A stretch of 64,000 nt of DNA from GCA-2687025 sp964473525 (lineage in GTDB: Bacteria; Poribacteria; WGA-4E; GCA-2687025). The stretch covers positions 242,859 to 306,858 of the forward strand of contig CAYYPK010000005.1 of the NCBI GenBank assembly GCA_964473525.1, in the 5' to 3' direction. Under the pieces are notes generated by a model. It was not told where the DNA came from. It worked only from the letters and a program-made list of their open reading frames with translations, and did no database searches. Positions 54,164-62,626 of the stretch are shown one piece after another; positions within the stretch are counted from its first letter, which is position 1; every line of letters begins with the position of its first letter. The translations under genes were made by a program, and so were the position numbers.

Positions 54164-54862
54164 CTATGCGGAGCTTGGAGCGGGAACGTCGGGCCCGCGC
54201 GGTAGTGAATCGACCCCGTACAGGCGGCTCAGTTGCGGCGTCATGCGCTCGCGGACGTCTTCGTGCAGGTTGTTGGCGAAGTCGAACATGGGCTTCAGGA
54301 ACGAACGGCAGCAGAAGCAGATGAGACAGCAGCGCGCCTCGTCCGTCTGGTTCGCGCCGGCGCCGTGCCACATGGCGCCGTTGAAGATGAACACGGAGCC
54401 TGCGGGAGCGGAGAGTCGCAGTTCCTCGGGGTCTGGCGAGCTGTCGCTCGTGGGCTTGCGGCGGCGTAGATGACTGCCCGGGACGTACCTTGTACCACCG
54501 TTCTCCGGGGTGAAGTCGTCTAGCAGCCACAGGCTGTTCGCGACCATGGGCTGCTCGGGCAGCGGCTCGGGCATGGATCCGACCACGCCGTCGACGTGGC
54601 TCCCGCCATCGGGCGCGCCGGGACTGATGATGTTCGACGTGAGTGTGCTGAGCGTGTAGTCAGAGCCGAGAAGATACTCGAAGACCGGCGTGACGGTGGG
54701 GTCCGTGAGTAGGCGTTCGAACTCCTCGCCCTTGTTCACGAGCCAGCGCACGTGCTGGCCGTTGTCGTCGGTGTGGCGCACCGCCGTGCCGTCCACGCGC
54801 TCGGCTTCGGCCAGCTCGAGAATGCGCTCACGATAGAACGCCACCTCGTCCCGGCTTAGCAC
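54164..54862 (-). CDS. PhyH-family Fe(II)/2-oxoglutarate oxygenase, start unclear
   Basis: 232 residues from GTG at 54862, but the normal PhyH opening continues upstream in the same frame (LSEEQTQQLDELGYLVLPEV). That extension reaches an in-frame TGA with no ATG, GTG or TTG; a GGGAG site lies eight bases before an ATC codon at 54925, suggesting an unusual ATC start or a lost ATG. The metal site is canonical: GGSHVDGVVG (H-x-D) and GAMWHGAGAN (distal His), with an Arg in CCLICFCCRSF for 2-oxoglutarate. Unlike the pair at 23.5-25.3 kb this one should hydroxylate. Operon with the cupin gene downstream. Confidence 0.85.
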   Translation of the reverse strand: MLSRDEVAFYRERILELAEAERVDGTAVRHTDDNGQHVRWLVNKGEEFERLLTDPTVTPVFEYLLGSDYTLSTLTSNIISPGAPDGGSHVDGVVGSMPEPLPEQPMVANSLWLLDDFTPENGGTRYVPGSHLRRRKPTSDSSPDPEELRLSAPAGSVFIFNGAMWHGAGANQTDEARCCLICFCCRSFLKPMFDFANNLHEDVRERMTPQLSRLYGVDSLPRGPDVPAPSSA

Positions 54863-55099
54863 CTCCGGCAGGACGAGGTAGCCGAGCTCGTCGAGCTGTT
54901 GCGTCTGTTCCTCGGAGAGTGAGATGGCGGCGTCTCCCTGTCGAGCGAATCTGGCGAGCGGTCATGGCGAGCGGTCCGGTCGCTTGTTCCAGGCGGCGGT
55001 ACGTTACGGCAGCGCCAGCGCGCGCACAACGGCCGGCGGATTGTGCGCATTGGCCGCGCCTGCTACAAGCTACGGAGTCGCCAACACGGAGGGACGCCC

Positions 55100-56431
55100 G
55101 TGCAAGAGGACACGCAGGCTGATGCAGACCGCGAGGGTCGTCGCTTGCGATTCGGGTGGCTGATGTACGACTGGGCGAATTCCGCGTACTCGACGGCCTT
55201 CGCGACGGCGTTCATGCCGTTGCTGTGGGCAGGCTTCTTCATGCCTGAAGAGGGCATCCGCCTCGCCGGCAGGATGATCGAGCCGGACGCGGTGTGGAGC
55301 TTCCTGGTCGCCTTCGCCGCGCTGGTGGTGCTGCTGATCGCTCCCACGCTTGGCGCGGTGGCGGACATGGCAGGCGCTAAGAAGCGACTGCTGATGGTCT
55401 TCTGCTACGTGGGGGTCGCGGCCGCCGCGCCCATCGCGCTCTGCGGGGCGGGTTCGTACGCCGTCGTCGCGGGGCTGTTCGTCGTGGCGCACGTGGGCTT
55501 CATCGGGGCGAACGTATTCTACGACGCCTTCCTCCCCGACCTCGTCCCGGAGGAGGGCCAGGACCGCCTGTCAAGCAAGGGCTTCGCCTACGGGTATGTC
55601 GGCGGCGGGCTGCAGTTCGCGGTCGCCGCCGCGATTGTCATGATGCACGAGAAGCTTGGCATCTCGTCGGCGGCGAACGCTGCGCGCATCGGCATGTTCC
55701 TGGCGATCGTGTGGTGGGGCGGATTCGCGTTGGTTACGATGGCGCTCCTGAAGGAGAAGGACGGCCCCGCTACCTCGTCGCCGGGCGCTTTCGCTTACGT
55801 GGGAATCGGGTTTGCCCGGGTGTGGCGGACGACGCGCGCCGCCGGACAGCTCCGACAGCTGGCGCTCTTCCTCGTCGCGTTCCTGATGTACAACAACGGG
55901 ATTCAGACGATCATCGCGCAGGTCGCCATCTATGCGGAGCGTCACATCCCGGGCGTCGAGATGCCGCACATCCTGGCGACGCTGCTCGCCATCCAGTTCG
56001 TCGCCAGCGTCGGGGCGATTGCGTTTGGGCGCATCGCCGGAGTGCTTGGGGCTAAGCGCGCGGTCATGCTCGCGCTGGTCGGTTGGATAGCCGTCGTGTC
56101 GTACGTCCTCACGCTGAACACCGCGACGGAGTTCTTCGTCGTGGGGTGCTCCGCCGGGCTGGTGCTGGGAGGCGTGCAGGCGCTCAGCCGGTCGCTCTAC
56201 AGTGTGATGATCCCCGAGGGCGTGTCGGCGGAGTTCTTCGGCTTCTTCTCCGTGTTCAACAAGGCGTCGGCGATCTTCGGGCCGCTCGCTTACGGCCTGA
56301 TTCGGTCGTTTGTGTCCGAGCCGCGGTGGGCGATCTTCTCGGTGATCGTGTTCTTCGGCGTTGGGCTGGCGCTGCTTGCGGCCGTCAATGTCGAGCGAGG
56401 CCGAAGGGACGCGGCGGCGTTCGAGGCGTGA
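55100..56431 (+). CDS. UMF1/Atg22-type MFS permease
   Basis: 443-residue membrane protein. GTG start with GGAGGG six bases upstream; the longer frame from 55043 is rejected. It begins RLRFGWLMYDWANSAYSTAF, the signature of the UMF1 (Atg22-like) family, with about 12 transmembrane segments such as LLWAGFFMPEEG, AALVVLLIAPTLGAVADMAG and IFSVIVFFGVGLALLAAVNV. QALSRSLYSVMIPEGVSAEF is the other conserved block. Exports or imports small solutes, possibly amino acids as in Atg22. Short charged C-terminus. Confidence 0.93.
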   Translation: MQEDTQADADREGRRLRFGWLMYDWANSAYSTAFATAFMPLLWAGFFMPEEGIRLAGRMIEPDAVWSFLVAFAALVVLLIAPTLGAVADMAGAKKRLLMVFCYVGVAAAAPIALCGAGSYAVVAGLFVVAHVGFIGANVFYDAFLPDLVPEEGQDRLSSKGFAYGYVGGGLQFAVAAAIVMMHEKLGISSAANAARIGMFLAIVWWGGFALVTMALLKEKDGPATSSPGAFAYVGIGFARVWRTTRAAGQLRQLALFLVAFLMYNNGIQTIIAQVAIYAERHIPGVEMPHILATLLAIQFVASVGAIAFGRIAGVLGAKRAVMLALVGWIAVVSYVLTLNTATEFFVVGCSAGLVLGGVQALSRSLYSVMIPEGVSAEFFGFFSVFNKASAIFGPLAYGLIRSFVSEPRWAIFSVIVFFGVGLALLAAVNVERGRRDAAAFEA

Positions 56432-56464
56432 GGACATCGGCCCGTGGGCTCGGTCCGCAAGGCG

Positions 56465-56773
56465 CTACGACGGAATCCACATCTTCTTGGCCTTGATGGC
56501 CTCGCACCTGTCGGGGACGCGCATCTCCATGTCGGTCTTCGTGTAGAACACGAACCCGCGATAGCTCGTCATGTACTCGTACTTGGTCTTGCGGCGTCCG
56601 GTCTCGGTATAGACGACAAGCGCCTCCTCCAAGCGGCCGAGCATCCGTTCGAAGTCCACGGGCTCGAGACGGACGATGGCGCCCGATGCCTTGATGGCCT
56701 CGGAGATGGCGGCCGCGATCGCAGCCCCCGCGCCGGCGCCGACTCCCGCTCCCGCTCCACCAGCGATGGCCAT
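56465..56773 (-). CDS. small Gly/Ala-rich hypothetical protein
   Basis: 102 residues. The N-terminus is a glycine-alanine stretch (MAIAGGAGAGVGAGAGAAIA), possibly a glycine-zipper-type membrane segment. A folded part follows (VDFERMLGRLEEALVVYTET, KYEYMTSYRGFVFYTKTDME) ending AKKMWIPS. I do not recognise the family. The gene is convergent with the permease gene. Confidence 0.6.
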   Translation of the reverse strand: MAIAGGAGAGVGAGAGAAIAAAISEAIKASGAIVRLEPVDFERMLGRLEEALVVYTETGRRKTKYEYMTSYRGFVFYTKTDMEMRVPDRCEAIKAKKMWIPS

Positions 56774-56901
56774 GCCCTGTCTCCTCGTGTATGGCGCCCC
56801 ATGTCGATAACGCGATGGCTGTGGTTAGGATGCCGCGTGGAGGCGGCGTCGGCAACACGACCGGCTCGCGCCACCACGAACGGCCATGCTGCTGAAGCGA
56901 A

Positions 56902-56930
56902 AACGGGCAGGCCGTGAAGGCCTGCCCGTT
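56902..56930 (-). terminator. intrinsic terminator of the RRM gene
   Basis: AACGGGCAGGCC (56902-56913), loop GTGAA, GGCCTGCCCGTT (56919-56930): a perfect 12-pair stem. On the minus strand it is followed by TTTTCGC and lies 33 bases after the RRM gene stop. The best terminator in the window. Confidence 0.85.
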
Positions 56931-56963
56931 CTCATGTCGTTTGCGCAGAGCGCGCGACGCTGT

Positions 56964-57272
56964 TTACCAGCGGTCGCCGCCGCTCCGGTAGCCGCCGCCA
57001 CCACCACCGCCGCCGCGGTAGCCACCGCCGCCGCCACGTTCGGGGCGCGGGTTGGCAACGTCGACGCGAATCTCGCGGCCATCGAGCTCGACGCCGTTGA
57101 GCGTCTCGATCGCCTTGTTCGCTTCGTCGTCGGTTCCGAATTCGATGAACCCGAAGCCCTTGCCCTCGATCACGGTGACTTCGGTGACTTCGCCACACTC
57201 GCTGAAGAGGTCGGCGAGGCCGTCCTCGGTCGTGCGGTAGTTCAGGTTTCCAACGTACAGGCGCTTCGCCAT
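56964..57272 (-). CDS. RRM-type RNA-binding protein with glycine-rich tail
   Basis: 102 residues: a single RRM with RNP2 LYVGNL (5-10) and RNP1 KGFGFIEF (near 38-45), then a glycine/arginine/tyrosine-rich tail (RPERGGGGGYRGGGGGGGGY). Such proteins act as RNA chaperones at low temperature in cyanobacteria and many other bacteria. The gene stands alone with its own terminator, and a 5' leader without another gene upstream, consistent with cold- or RNA-level regulation (inference). Confidence 0.94.
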   Translation of the reverse strand: MAKRLYVGNLNYRTTEDGLADLFSECGEVTEVTVIEGKGFGFIEFGTDDEANKAIETLNGVELDGREIRVDVANPRPERGGGGGYRGGGGGGGGYRSGGDRW

Positions 57273-57773
57273 CGTGCCGTATCTCCGTTCGCGTTCCTGA
57301 TCTGTCGCCGTCGCGTCCGAGTATCGAACGCTCCGTGCGACTCATTCGATGGCCGCGCGTCCATCGCGCGGTTCGCTTGGACGATCACAGAAGTCCAGAA
57401 CGGGCAAGCCGCGGAGCGGTGTGGGAGAGGGATTCAACGGAGGAGGAGGGCGGCGCCGAAGCCAGTGTAGGCCCCACGCCGATCACGTCGCTCAGATCGT
57501 CACCCTAACCGAAGCCGAAACCGAGACATGGAATCGTCGCTCAGACTTACTGTTCGTCCGTCGCGAAGGCATACCCCGAGCGCTCCCGACGAGCGGACGG
57601 GTCTCCCCATGTGAACGAACACTCGTTCAACGCTATATTGCCACCCCACGGAGGCGCTGTCCAGTCAAAAGCATCCCGCGGCGGCTCAGCGCGCCCCGCC
57701 GTGCGACGTGCGCGGCGCTCTACACTTGGGTATCATGTCCTTGTCGGGCGGTGAGGAAGATGGAGGACTCGCG
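57273..57773. other. 501-base spacer between RRM gene and lipoprotein gene
   Basis: No gene recognised. It must contain the divergent promoters; a palindromic site with an adjacent TATATT is listed separately. Frames in this stretch are Arg/Ser-rich shadows. Confidence 0.6.
57612..57639 (+). promoter_or_regulatory. TetR-type operator overlapping a TATATT -10
   Basis: TGAACGA-ACAC-TCGTTCA is an 18-base perfect inverted repeat (57612-57629), the style of TetR/AcrR operators. TATATT (57634-57639) five bases on could be a -10 box. It lies 135 bases upstream of the lipoprotein gene. No TetR gene is in the window. Confidence 0.5.
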
Positions 57774-58304
57774 ATGCAGTTCAGAGCAGCAGCGTCGGTA
57801 CTGGCCGCGTTCGGACTACTGGTGTGGGGATGCGCGAAGCCGGCGGCCGTGGCCCCGGAAGCCGGCCAGGCCGCGCCCCTCGGCGGCACATGGGACGGGG
57901 GCGCCGGAACACCGTCCGCGGCAGCCGCTCCCGCGCTCGCGACGATCACCGCGCCGCAGGTGGGCCTCGGCAGCTCCGCGGAGGAAACAGCCGAGACGCT
58001 GCCGCCCAGAGTGCAGCGCTTCATCGACTCCATGTACGGCAAGGGACGTGGGCAGCTCAACGGCGCGTGGATCAACGCTAAGGAGGCCGTTGCTCACCTA
58101 GAAGTGGTCGTGCCGGCGTTGGCGCACGCCCTGACGAGGCAGGAGACCATGGCGCAGGCGCGCCGGCTACTCACTGAGATCGGCCCCCGCGCCGCCCCGT
58201 ACGTGCGGACGGAGTTGCAGCGCCTCAGGCGGGAAGCCGCGGCGGACCCCATACTCCAACGGGCTACTCGGTCACTGGAACAGTTGCTGGGCGGCTGGCG
58301 GTAA
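57774..58304 (+). CDS. lipoprotein of unknown function
   Basis: 176 residues. ATG with GGAGGA six bases upstream; a frame 22 codons longer is rejected. The lipobox is FGLLVWGCAKP, followed by an Ala/Pro/Gly-rich linker and a helical C-terminal half (PPRVQRFIDSMYGKGRGQLN, LLTEIGPRAAPYVRTELQRL, ATRSLEQLLGGWR). The C-terminal part resembles a HEAT-like or coiled helical pair. Anchored to the envelope. Precedes the iron alcohol dehydrogenase gene by 43 bases. Confidence 0.72.
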   Translation: MQFRAAASVLAAFGLLVWGCAKPAAVAPEAGQAAPLGGTWDGGAGTPSAAAAPALATITAPQVGLGSSAEETAETLPPRVQRFIDSMYGKGRGQLNGAWINAKEAVAHLEVVVPALAHALTRQETMAQARRLLTEIGPRAAPYVRTELQRLRREAAADPILQRATRSLEQLLGGWR

Positions 58305-58347
58305 TGAGGATTCGTAAGCCAGCCCAAAGGCGCGCAGGGAGCTAGCC

Positions 58348-59529
58348 TTGACGCACCCGCAAGGCATCGGGACACCCGCCACGTTCAGCGCGCCGAGCGT
58401 GATTGTGTCCGGCGTGGGCGTCGTCGACCAGGTGGGACCGCAGGCGGCGAGACTCGGCGCGTCTCGGGCGCTCATTGTCACCGACCCTGGCATCGCGTCC
58501 CTGGGGGTACCCGACGACGTCGCGCGACACCTGGATGCCGCTGGCGTATCGTCGGTCACGTTCCAGGACGTCACGCCCGACCCGACGTTGGCGAACGTAG
58601 ACGAAGGCGCGCGCGTCCATCGCGACGAGGGATGCGACGCCATCGTAGCGGTCGGTGGCGGGAGTTCGATAGACTGCGGCAAGGGCATCGCCGTGAGTCT
58701 CACCAACCAAGGACGCCTGACGGACTACGCCGGCGTCGACAACGTCCCCAGCGCGGGCGCGCCGCTCATCGCCATCCCCACGACCGGCGGCACGGGTAGC
58801 GAAGTCACGAAAGTGACCGTCATCACGGACACCGACGCGAACGTCAAGGTGATGATGAGCAGCGGCCATCTGCTGGCGCAGGTGGCCCTGATCGACCCGG
58901 CGCTGAGTATGACGACCCCGCCGAAGCTGACGGCAGCCGTCGGCGTGGACGCGCTCACGCACGCCATCGAGGCGTACGTGTCGAGGCGATCCAACCACAT
59001 TACGGACGGTCTGGCTTTGCAGGCGATCCGCATGATCTCCGGGTCGCTGCGCCAGGCTTGGGCCGACGGCTCGAACTTGTGGGCCCGAACCGAGATGATG
59101 TTGGGCGCTAGCATCGCGGGGTTGGCGTTCAGCAACTCGTCCGTGGCGCTGGTGCACGGCATGTCGCGTCCCATCGGCGCGCACTTCCACATCCACCACG
59201 GTCTGTCGAACTCGGTGCTGCTGCTGGAGGCGATGCGGTTTTCGCTCCCCGGCGCCCCTGGACGGTTCGCGGATGTCGCTGTCGCGATGGGCGAGAGCGT
59301 CGACGGCCGCTCCCGGATGGGAGCAGCGGACGCCTGCGTCGAGGCGGTCGCGCGTCTGCTGGACGACGTGGAGATGCCGCGACTGGGCGAGATCGGCATC
59401 GACAGGGCGTCGTTTGACGCCGTGGCGGAGCAGATGGCAAGGGATGCTCTCGCCAGCGGGAGCCCCGCACACAACCCGCGTCCGGCGACCGAGGACGACA
59501 TCGTGCGTCTCTACCGCGCGTGTTGGTAG
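58348..59529 (+). CDS. iron-containing alcohol dehydrogenase
   Basis: 393 residues, TTG start with GGGAG six bases upstream. NAD site GGGSSIDCGKGIAVSL, then IAIPTTGGTGSEVTKVTVIT. Metal ligands are expected at VDALTHAIEAYVSRRSNH (Asp, His), LVHGMSRPIGAHFHIHHG (two His). The family oxidises or reduces short alcohols, diols and aldehydes such as 1,3-propanediol or lactaldehyde. The substrate cannot be fixed. It is convergent with the glycosyltransferase gene (two bases apart). Confidence 0.94.
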   Translation: MTHPQGIGTPATFSAPSVIVSGVGVVDQVGPQAARLGASRALIVTDPGIASLGVPDDVARHLDAAGVSSVTFQDVTPDPTLANVDEGARVHRDEGCDAIVAVGGGSSIDCGKGIAVSLTNQGRLTDYAGVDNVPSAGAPLIAIPTTGGTGSEVTKVTVITDTDANVKVMMSSGHLLAQVALIDPALSMTTPPKLTAAVGVDALTHAIEAYVSRRSNHITDGLALQAIRMISGSLRQAWADGSNLWARTEMMLGASIAGLAFSNSSVALVHGMSRPIGAHFHIHHGLSNSVLLLEAMRFSLPGAPGRFADVAVAMGESVDGRSRMGAADACVEAVARLLDDVEMPRLGEIGIDRASFDAVAEQMARDALASGSPAHNPRPATEDDIVRLYRACW

Positions 59530-59531
59530 CT

Positions 59532-60470
59532 TCATCCCTCCGTGACATCGCGCTTGCCGTGCATGTACGCCTGGTCGGCGAGGTTCGTGCCTGCAAGCAG
59601 ATCGAGTCGTTCTCCCGAGGCGATGCGGGTGCGGAAGTGACTCTCTGGGATACCGGCCAGTCCCTTGAATTCCTCTAGCGGTTCGCCCCGCCTGTCCCTG
59701 AATATGTGCGTTTCCGAGCCCCGCAGGAGGCTCTGACGGTAGCGTCGGGTGCGCCTCGCGTAGTCGACAATGCTCCAACGTCGCTCCTTGACGCGGTCGA
59801 CGTTCATGCTAAGCATTCCCTCGTGCTGTCGGCTGAAGCTCGCCGCGCACGACAAGCCGAGTGGGAGGTACCCGTGCCGGTTGAAGGTGTAGTTGAAGGC
59901 GTAGATGGCGTCGATGACTCGGGAGCCAGGGCGATATGCCGGCATGCAGGATCTCAGGACGCGCCGATCGATACACATGGTGGGGTCCGGGAACAGGCGG
60001 CCGGTGGTGAGCCAGAGGGTCAGCCATTGGCGCTTCTGAGTACTCTCGATCATGTCCGGGTGCATCCCGTACACCTGTATGTCGTCGCCGTCTTCATGCG
60101 CGACGGCTGGCGGCCCCCAAACGAGCGATACTTCCGGGTCGGCGTCCATGGCCTGGAGGCACTCCTCAAACCAGCTGTTGTTGATGTAGACGTCGGAGGC
60201 GCACAGGAACAGCACGTAGTCGCCGCGCGCGATATCTATCGCACGGTCCCACGCGTGGGCAACGCCCTCGTCGGCTTGTTCGCACAGGCGAATGCGGGGC
60301 GAGTTGTAGCCTCGGACGATGTCCGTGGTTCGGTCGGTGGACAGCCCGTCCATCACGAGGAGCTCCCACGACTCGCACGTCTGGCTCATCACGGAGTCTA
60401 CGGACTCCTGGACATACTTCTCCGCGTTGAGCGTTGCCATGACGACGGTAATGCGGGGATGGTCGGACAT
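59532..60470 (-). CDS. family 2 glycosyltransferase
   Basis: 312 residues. The GT-A start is ITVVMATLNAEKYVQESVDS, then ELLVMDGLSTDRTTDIVRGY, and LFLCASDVYINNSWFEECLQ carries the nucleotide/metal region with S-D instead of D-x-D. The remainder includes DPTMCIDRRVLRSCMPAY and a polar C-terminus without membrane helices. Transfers a sugar to a glycan or lipid acceptor. Stands alone, with no polysaccharide cluster around it. Confidence 0.92.
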   Translation of the reverse strand: MSDHPRITVVMATLNAEKYVQESVDSVMSQTCESWELLVMDGLSTDRTTDIVRGYNSPRIRLCEQADEGVAHAWDRAIDIARGDYVLFLCASDVYINNSWFEECLQAMDADPEVSLVWGPPAVAHEDGDDIQVYGMHPDMIESTQKRQWLTLWLTTGRLFPDPTMCIDRRVLRSCMPAYRPGSRVIDAIYAFNYTFNRHGYLPLGLSCAASFSRQHEGMLSMNVDRVKERRWSIVDYARRTRRYRQSLLRGSETHIFRDRRGEPLEEFKGLAGIPESHFRTRIASGERLDLLAGTNLADQAYMHGKRDVTEG

Positions 60471-60933
60471 ACGTAGTCTTGGTCCTCAGTGGCCGGGTCT
60501 GGCCCGTTGCTGGCAATCAGGGGCAGCCCGTCCGCCGAAATCAGGTCCACCCTGTGGACTGGCAGCGCCGTCGGCGCGAGGCGTTCCGGCCGCCTTGGGC
60601 TCGTACTGCTTCCCGGCGTTATACACCACCACGCCGGCCCAGGTCACCGACCGCGCCAGGGCCGTCTGCGACAGTTCCTGGCGTGGCAAGCCGCAACCGT
60701 CTCCGCCGGCCACGGATCGATTCTCGTCGAATTCAGCACAACGCCCACGACGTGGCTCATTCCCGCCGGCCACGTGACCGCGGAGGCGGGCCGGCAAGCG
60801 GCACGACACCACACGTGGCGCATGTGGTAGGGCGCTAGCCCACGCCCACGAATCGTGTAGCATGGTTGGCCGCTTCGTTCGCGATATACGGGGCGTGCCG
60901 GTGGCGGGTCGTGCGCCGAGCCGTCGCTCGCGC
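60471..60933. other. 463-base spacer with no recognised gene
   Basis: Between the glycosyltransferase and sugar-isomerase genes, both minus. Open frames exist on both strands but none has a ribosome site and a familiar domain. CGCCGGCCACG occurs twice in it. It may hold the promoter of the glycosyltransferase gene. Confidence 0.5.
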
Positions 60934-61722
60934 TCAGATGCCGGCCCGGGTGAAGTACTCGCGGAACTGGCTGGCGTTGTACGTGAGAACTGCCTCGGGG
61001 TCGTCGGGGTTTATCACCTCGACGGAGAAGAAGCCCTGGAAACCCTCCGCGTGCAGGAGATCCACGACGCGTTGGTGGTCGGACTCGGGCATGGACCCCG
61101 TGCCCGCCGCCTGCGTGCCAAAATGCAGGTGCGACACGACGCCCTTCACGTAGCTGTACGCGTCGTCCACGGACTGTCCGCGGCGGACATGGTGGCCTGG
61201 ATCCCACAGGACTTTCAGGTTCGCCGCGCCTGACTCATCCAGGATGCGCTTCGCCCAATGAGCGCGCATGTTCGTGTGCGTCTCGACGAGGACCACCACG
61301 CGGTGTTTGCGCGCCCACTCGTCTACGGAGGCATACGATTCCGCGGCGAGACTCAGGACCGCGTCCCTCGCGCCAGCATCGTCCTCGGGAACTGGGTCGC
61401 TGAACGTGCGGATGCACGGCGCGCCCACCTCCGCGGCAAGTGCGATGTGCTTTCGCAACGCCTCGCGGTGTGGCTTGTGGTCAGCGGGGTCGGAGGAGTT
61501 GAACTTGACCCCGGTGGCAATACAGCTTGCCGCGATCCCGGCGTCGGCGAGCGTCTTGCGGGCCTCGCGTATCGTGACGTCCGAAGAGTCGAGTTCGATG
61601 CCGTGGGGATGGTCCCACTCGACTCGGAACTCAATGCCGTCGTAGCCGTGTCGCGTCGCCGTCGCCACCAACTCCGGCAGCGTCTGCGTGGGACATACGG
61701 AACTCATGAACCCGGTTTTCAT
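60934..61722 (-). CDS. xylose isomerase-like TIM-barrel sugar isomerase/epimerase
   Basis: 262 residues with the AP-endonuclease-2/xylose isomerase-like barrel: MKTGFMSSVCPTQTLPELVA, YDGIEFRVEWDHPHGIE, VVVLVETHTNMRAHW, LKVLWDPGHHVRRGQSVDDA, SHLHFGTQA and GFFSVEVINPDDPEAV. The Glu and Asp-His residues of the divalent metal site (ETH, DPGHH, SVEV) are in place. Interconverts sugars or inositol-type compounds. Expanded family in organisms living on host glycans. Monocistronic as far as can be seen. Confidence 0.92.
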   Translation of the reverse strand: MKTGFMSSVCPTQTLPELVATATRHGYDGIEFRVEWDHPHGIELDSSDVTIREARKTLADAGIAASCIATGVKFNSSDPADHKPHREALRKHIALAAEVGAPCIRTFSDPVPEDDAGARDAVLSLAAESYASVDEWARKHRVVVLVETHTNMRAHWAKRILDESGAANLKVLWDPGHHVRRGQSVDDAYSYVKGVVSHLHFGTQAAGTGSMPESDHQRVVDLLHAEGFQGFFSVEVINPDDPEAVLTYNASQFREYFTRAGI

Positions 61723-61785
61723 CGCTCTCCCGCCTTGTCTTGGTCGGCTGCCGCTCGGCCCATCGTATCACCGAGCGGGGCGGGA

Positions 61786-62622
61786 TCATAGACCGTCGAA
61801 GGCGTAGCGACGTCTGTAGCAGATCGTGCGGCCAAAGCGGACCTGCTCGAGGCTCGCCTCGGCGACGCCGGCCTCGGAGCTTCCGAGCATCATGTAGCCC
61901 CCGTTGGCCATCATGGTGGCGATCTTCCTTAGGATTCCGTCCCGGATTTCGGTATCGAAGTAGACGAGGACGTTCCTGATGAGGACGATGTCCATAACGC
62001 CCATGGGCGGCGGGTCGGTGAGCAGGTTCAGGGGCCGGAAGTCGATGAGGTTCCGCAGCTTCTCGACGACCTGGAACTTCCCGTCCTTGGCGCGGAAGTA
62101 CTTGTCCTGGAGGCGCTGAGGCAAGCCGCGCGATACCTCCATGGTGGTGTAAATGCCCTCGCGCGAGCGGTCGAGCGCCTTGCTTGACAGGTCCGTTGCT
62201 ACGACGCGGACCTGGCCTTTGAGGAGCGTTGGGAAGCTCTCGGCGAGGATCATGGCGAGGGTGTAGGGTTCCTGCCCCCACGAGGAGGCGGCGCACCATA
62301 TGTGGAGCGGCCGCATTCTTGGCTCGCGGATCAGCTCTGGGAGTATGTGGTCGCGTAGGGCGTCGAACGGGTGCAGGTCGCGGAAGAATGCGGTCTCTCC
62401 GGTCAGCATCGCCTCGAGTACCTCTGTGACGAGGTCGGCTCGGGGCCAGCGCCGGAGTTGCCGAACAAGGTGCTCGAACGTGGGCAGTTCGTGCTTGCGC
62501 ATGATGGGGCCGAGCCGTGACTCGACGAGGTACCGCTTGGCGTCGTCGAGAACCACGCCCGACGCCTCTCGTACGAGCTTGCGCACGTAGTCGAAGTCGA
62601 CCGTCTCGATCTCTAAGGCCAT
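61786..62622 (-). CDS. cheR: CheR chemoreceptor methyltransferase
   Basis: 278 residues. N-terminal helical domain (DFDYVRKLVREASGVVLDDA), then LTGETAFFRDLHPFDALRDH and the SAM-binding domain with LHIWCAASSWGQEPYTLAMI (Trp where most CheR have Thr), VRVVATDLSSKALDRSREG, and VLIRNVLVYFD (the usual IxCRNVLIYFD). Methylates glutamates on chemoreceptors using SAM. Four bases from the end of cheB on the same strand, which in turn is followed upstream by a receptor gene; together an adaptation module. Confidence 0.95.
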   Translation of the reverse strand: MALEIETVDFDYVRKLVREASGVVLDDAKRYLVESRLGPIMRKHELPTFEHLVRQLRRWPRADLVTEVLEAMLTGETAFFRDLHPFDALRDHILPELIREPRMRPLHIWCAASSWGQEPYTLAMILAESFPTLLKGQVRVVATDLSSKALDRSREGIYTTMEVSRGLPQRLQDKYFRAKDGKFQVVEKLRNLIDFRPLNLLTDPPPMGVMDIVLIRNVLVYFDTEIRDGILRKIATMMANGGYMMLGSSEAGVAEASLEQVRFGRTICYRRRYAFDGL

Positions 62623-62626
62623 GGTG

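Noticed and set aside
56964..57050. GCCGCC repeats near the end of the RRM gene as a DNA repeat
   Set aside because: Explained by the glycine-rich tail of the RNA-binding protein.
60486..60863. 125-residue minus-strand ORF in the spacer near 60.6 kb
   Set aside because: No ribosome site, no recognisable domain and codon use like a shadow frame; left as spacer.
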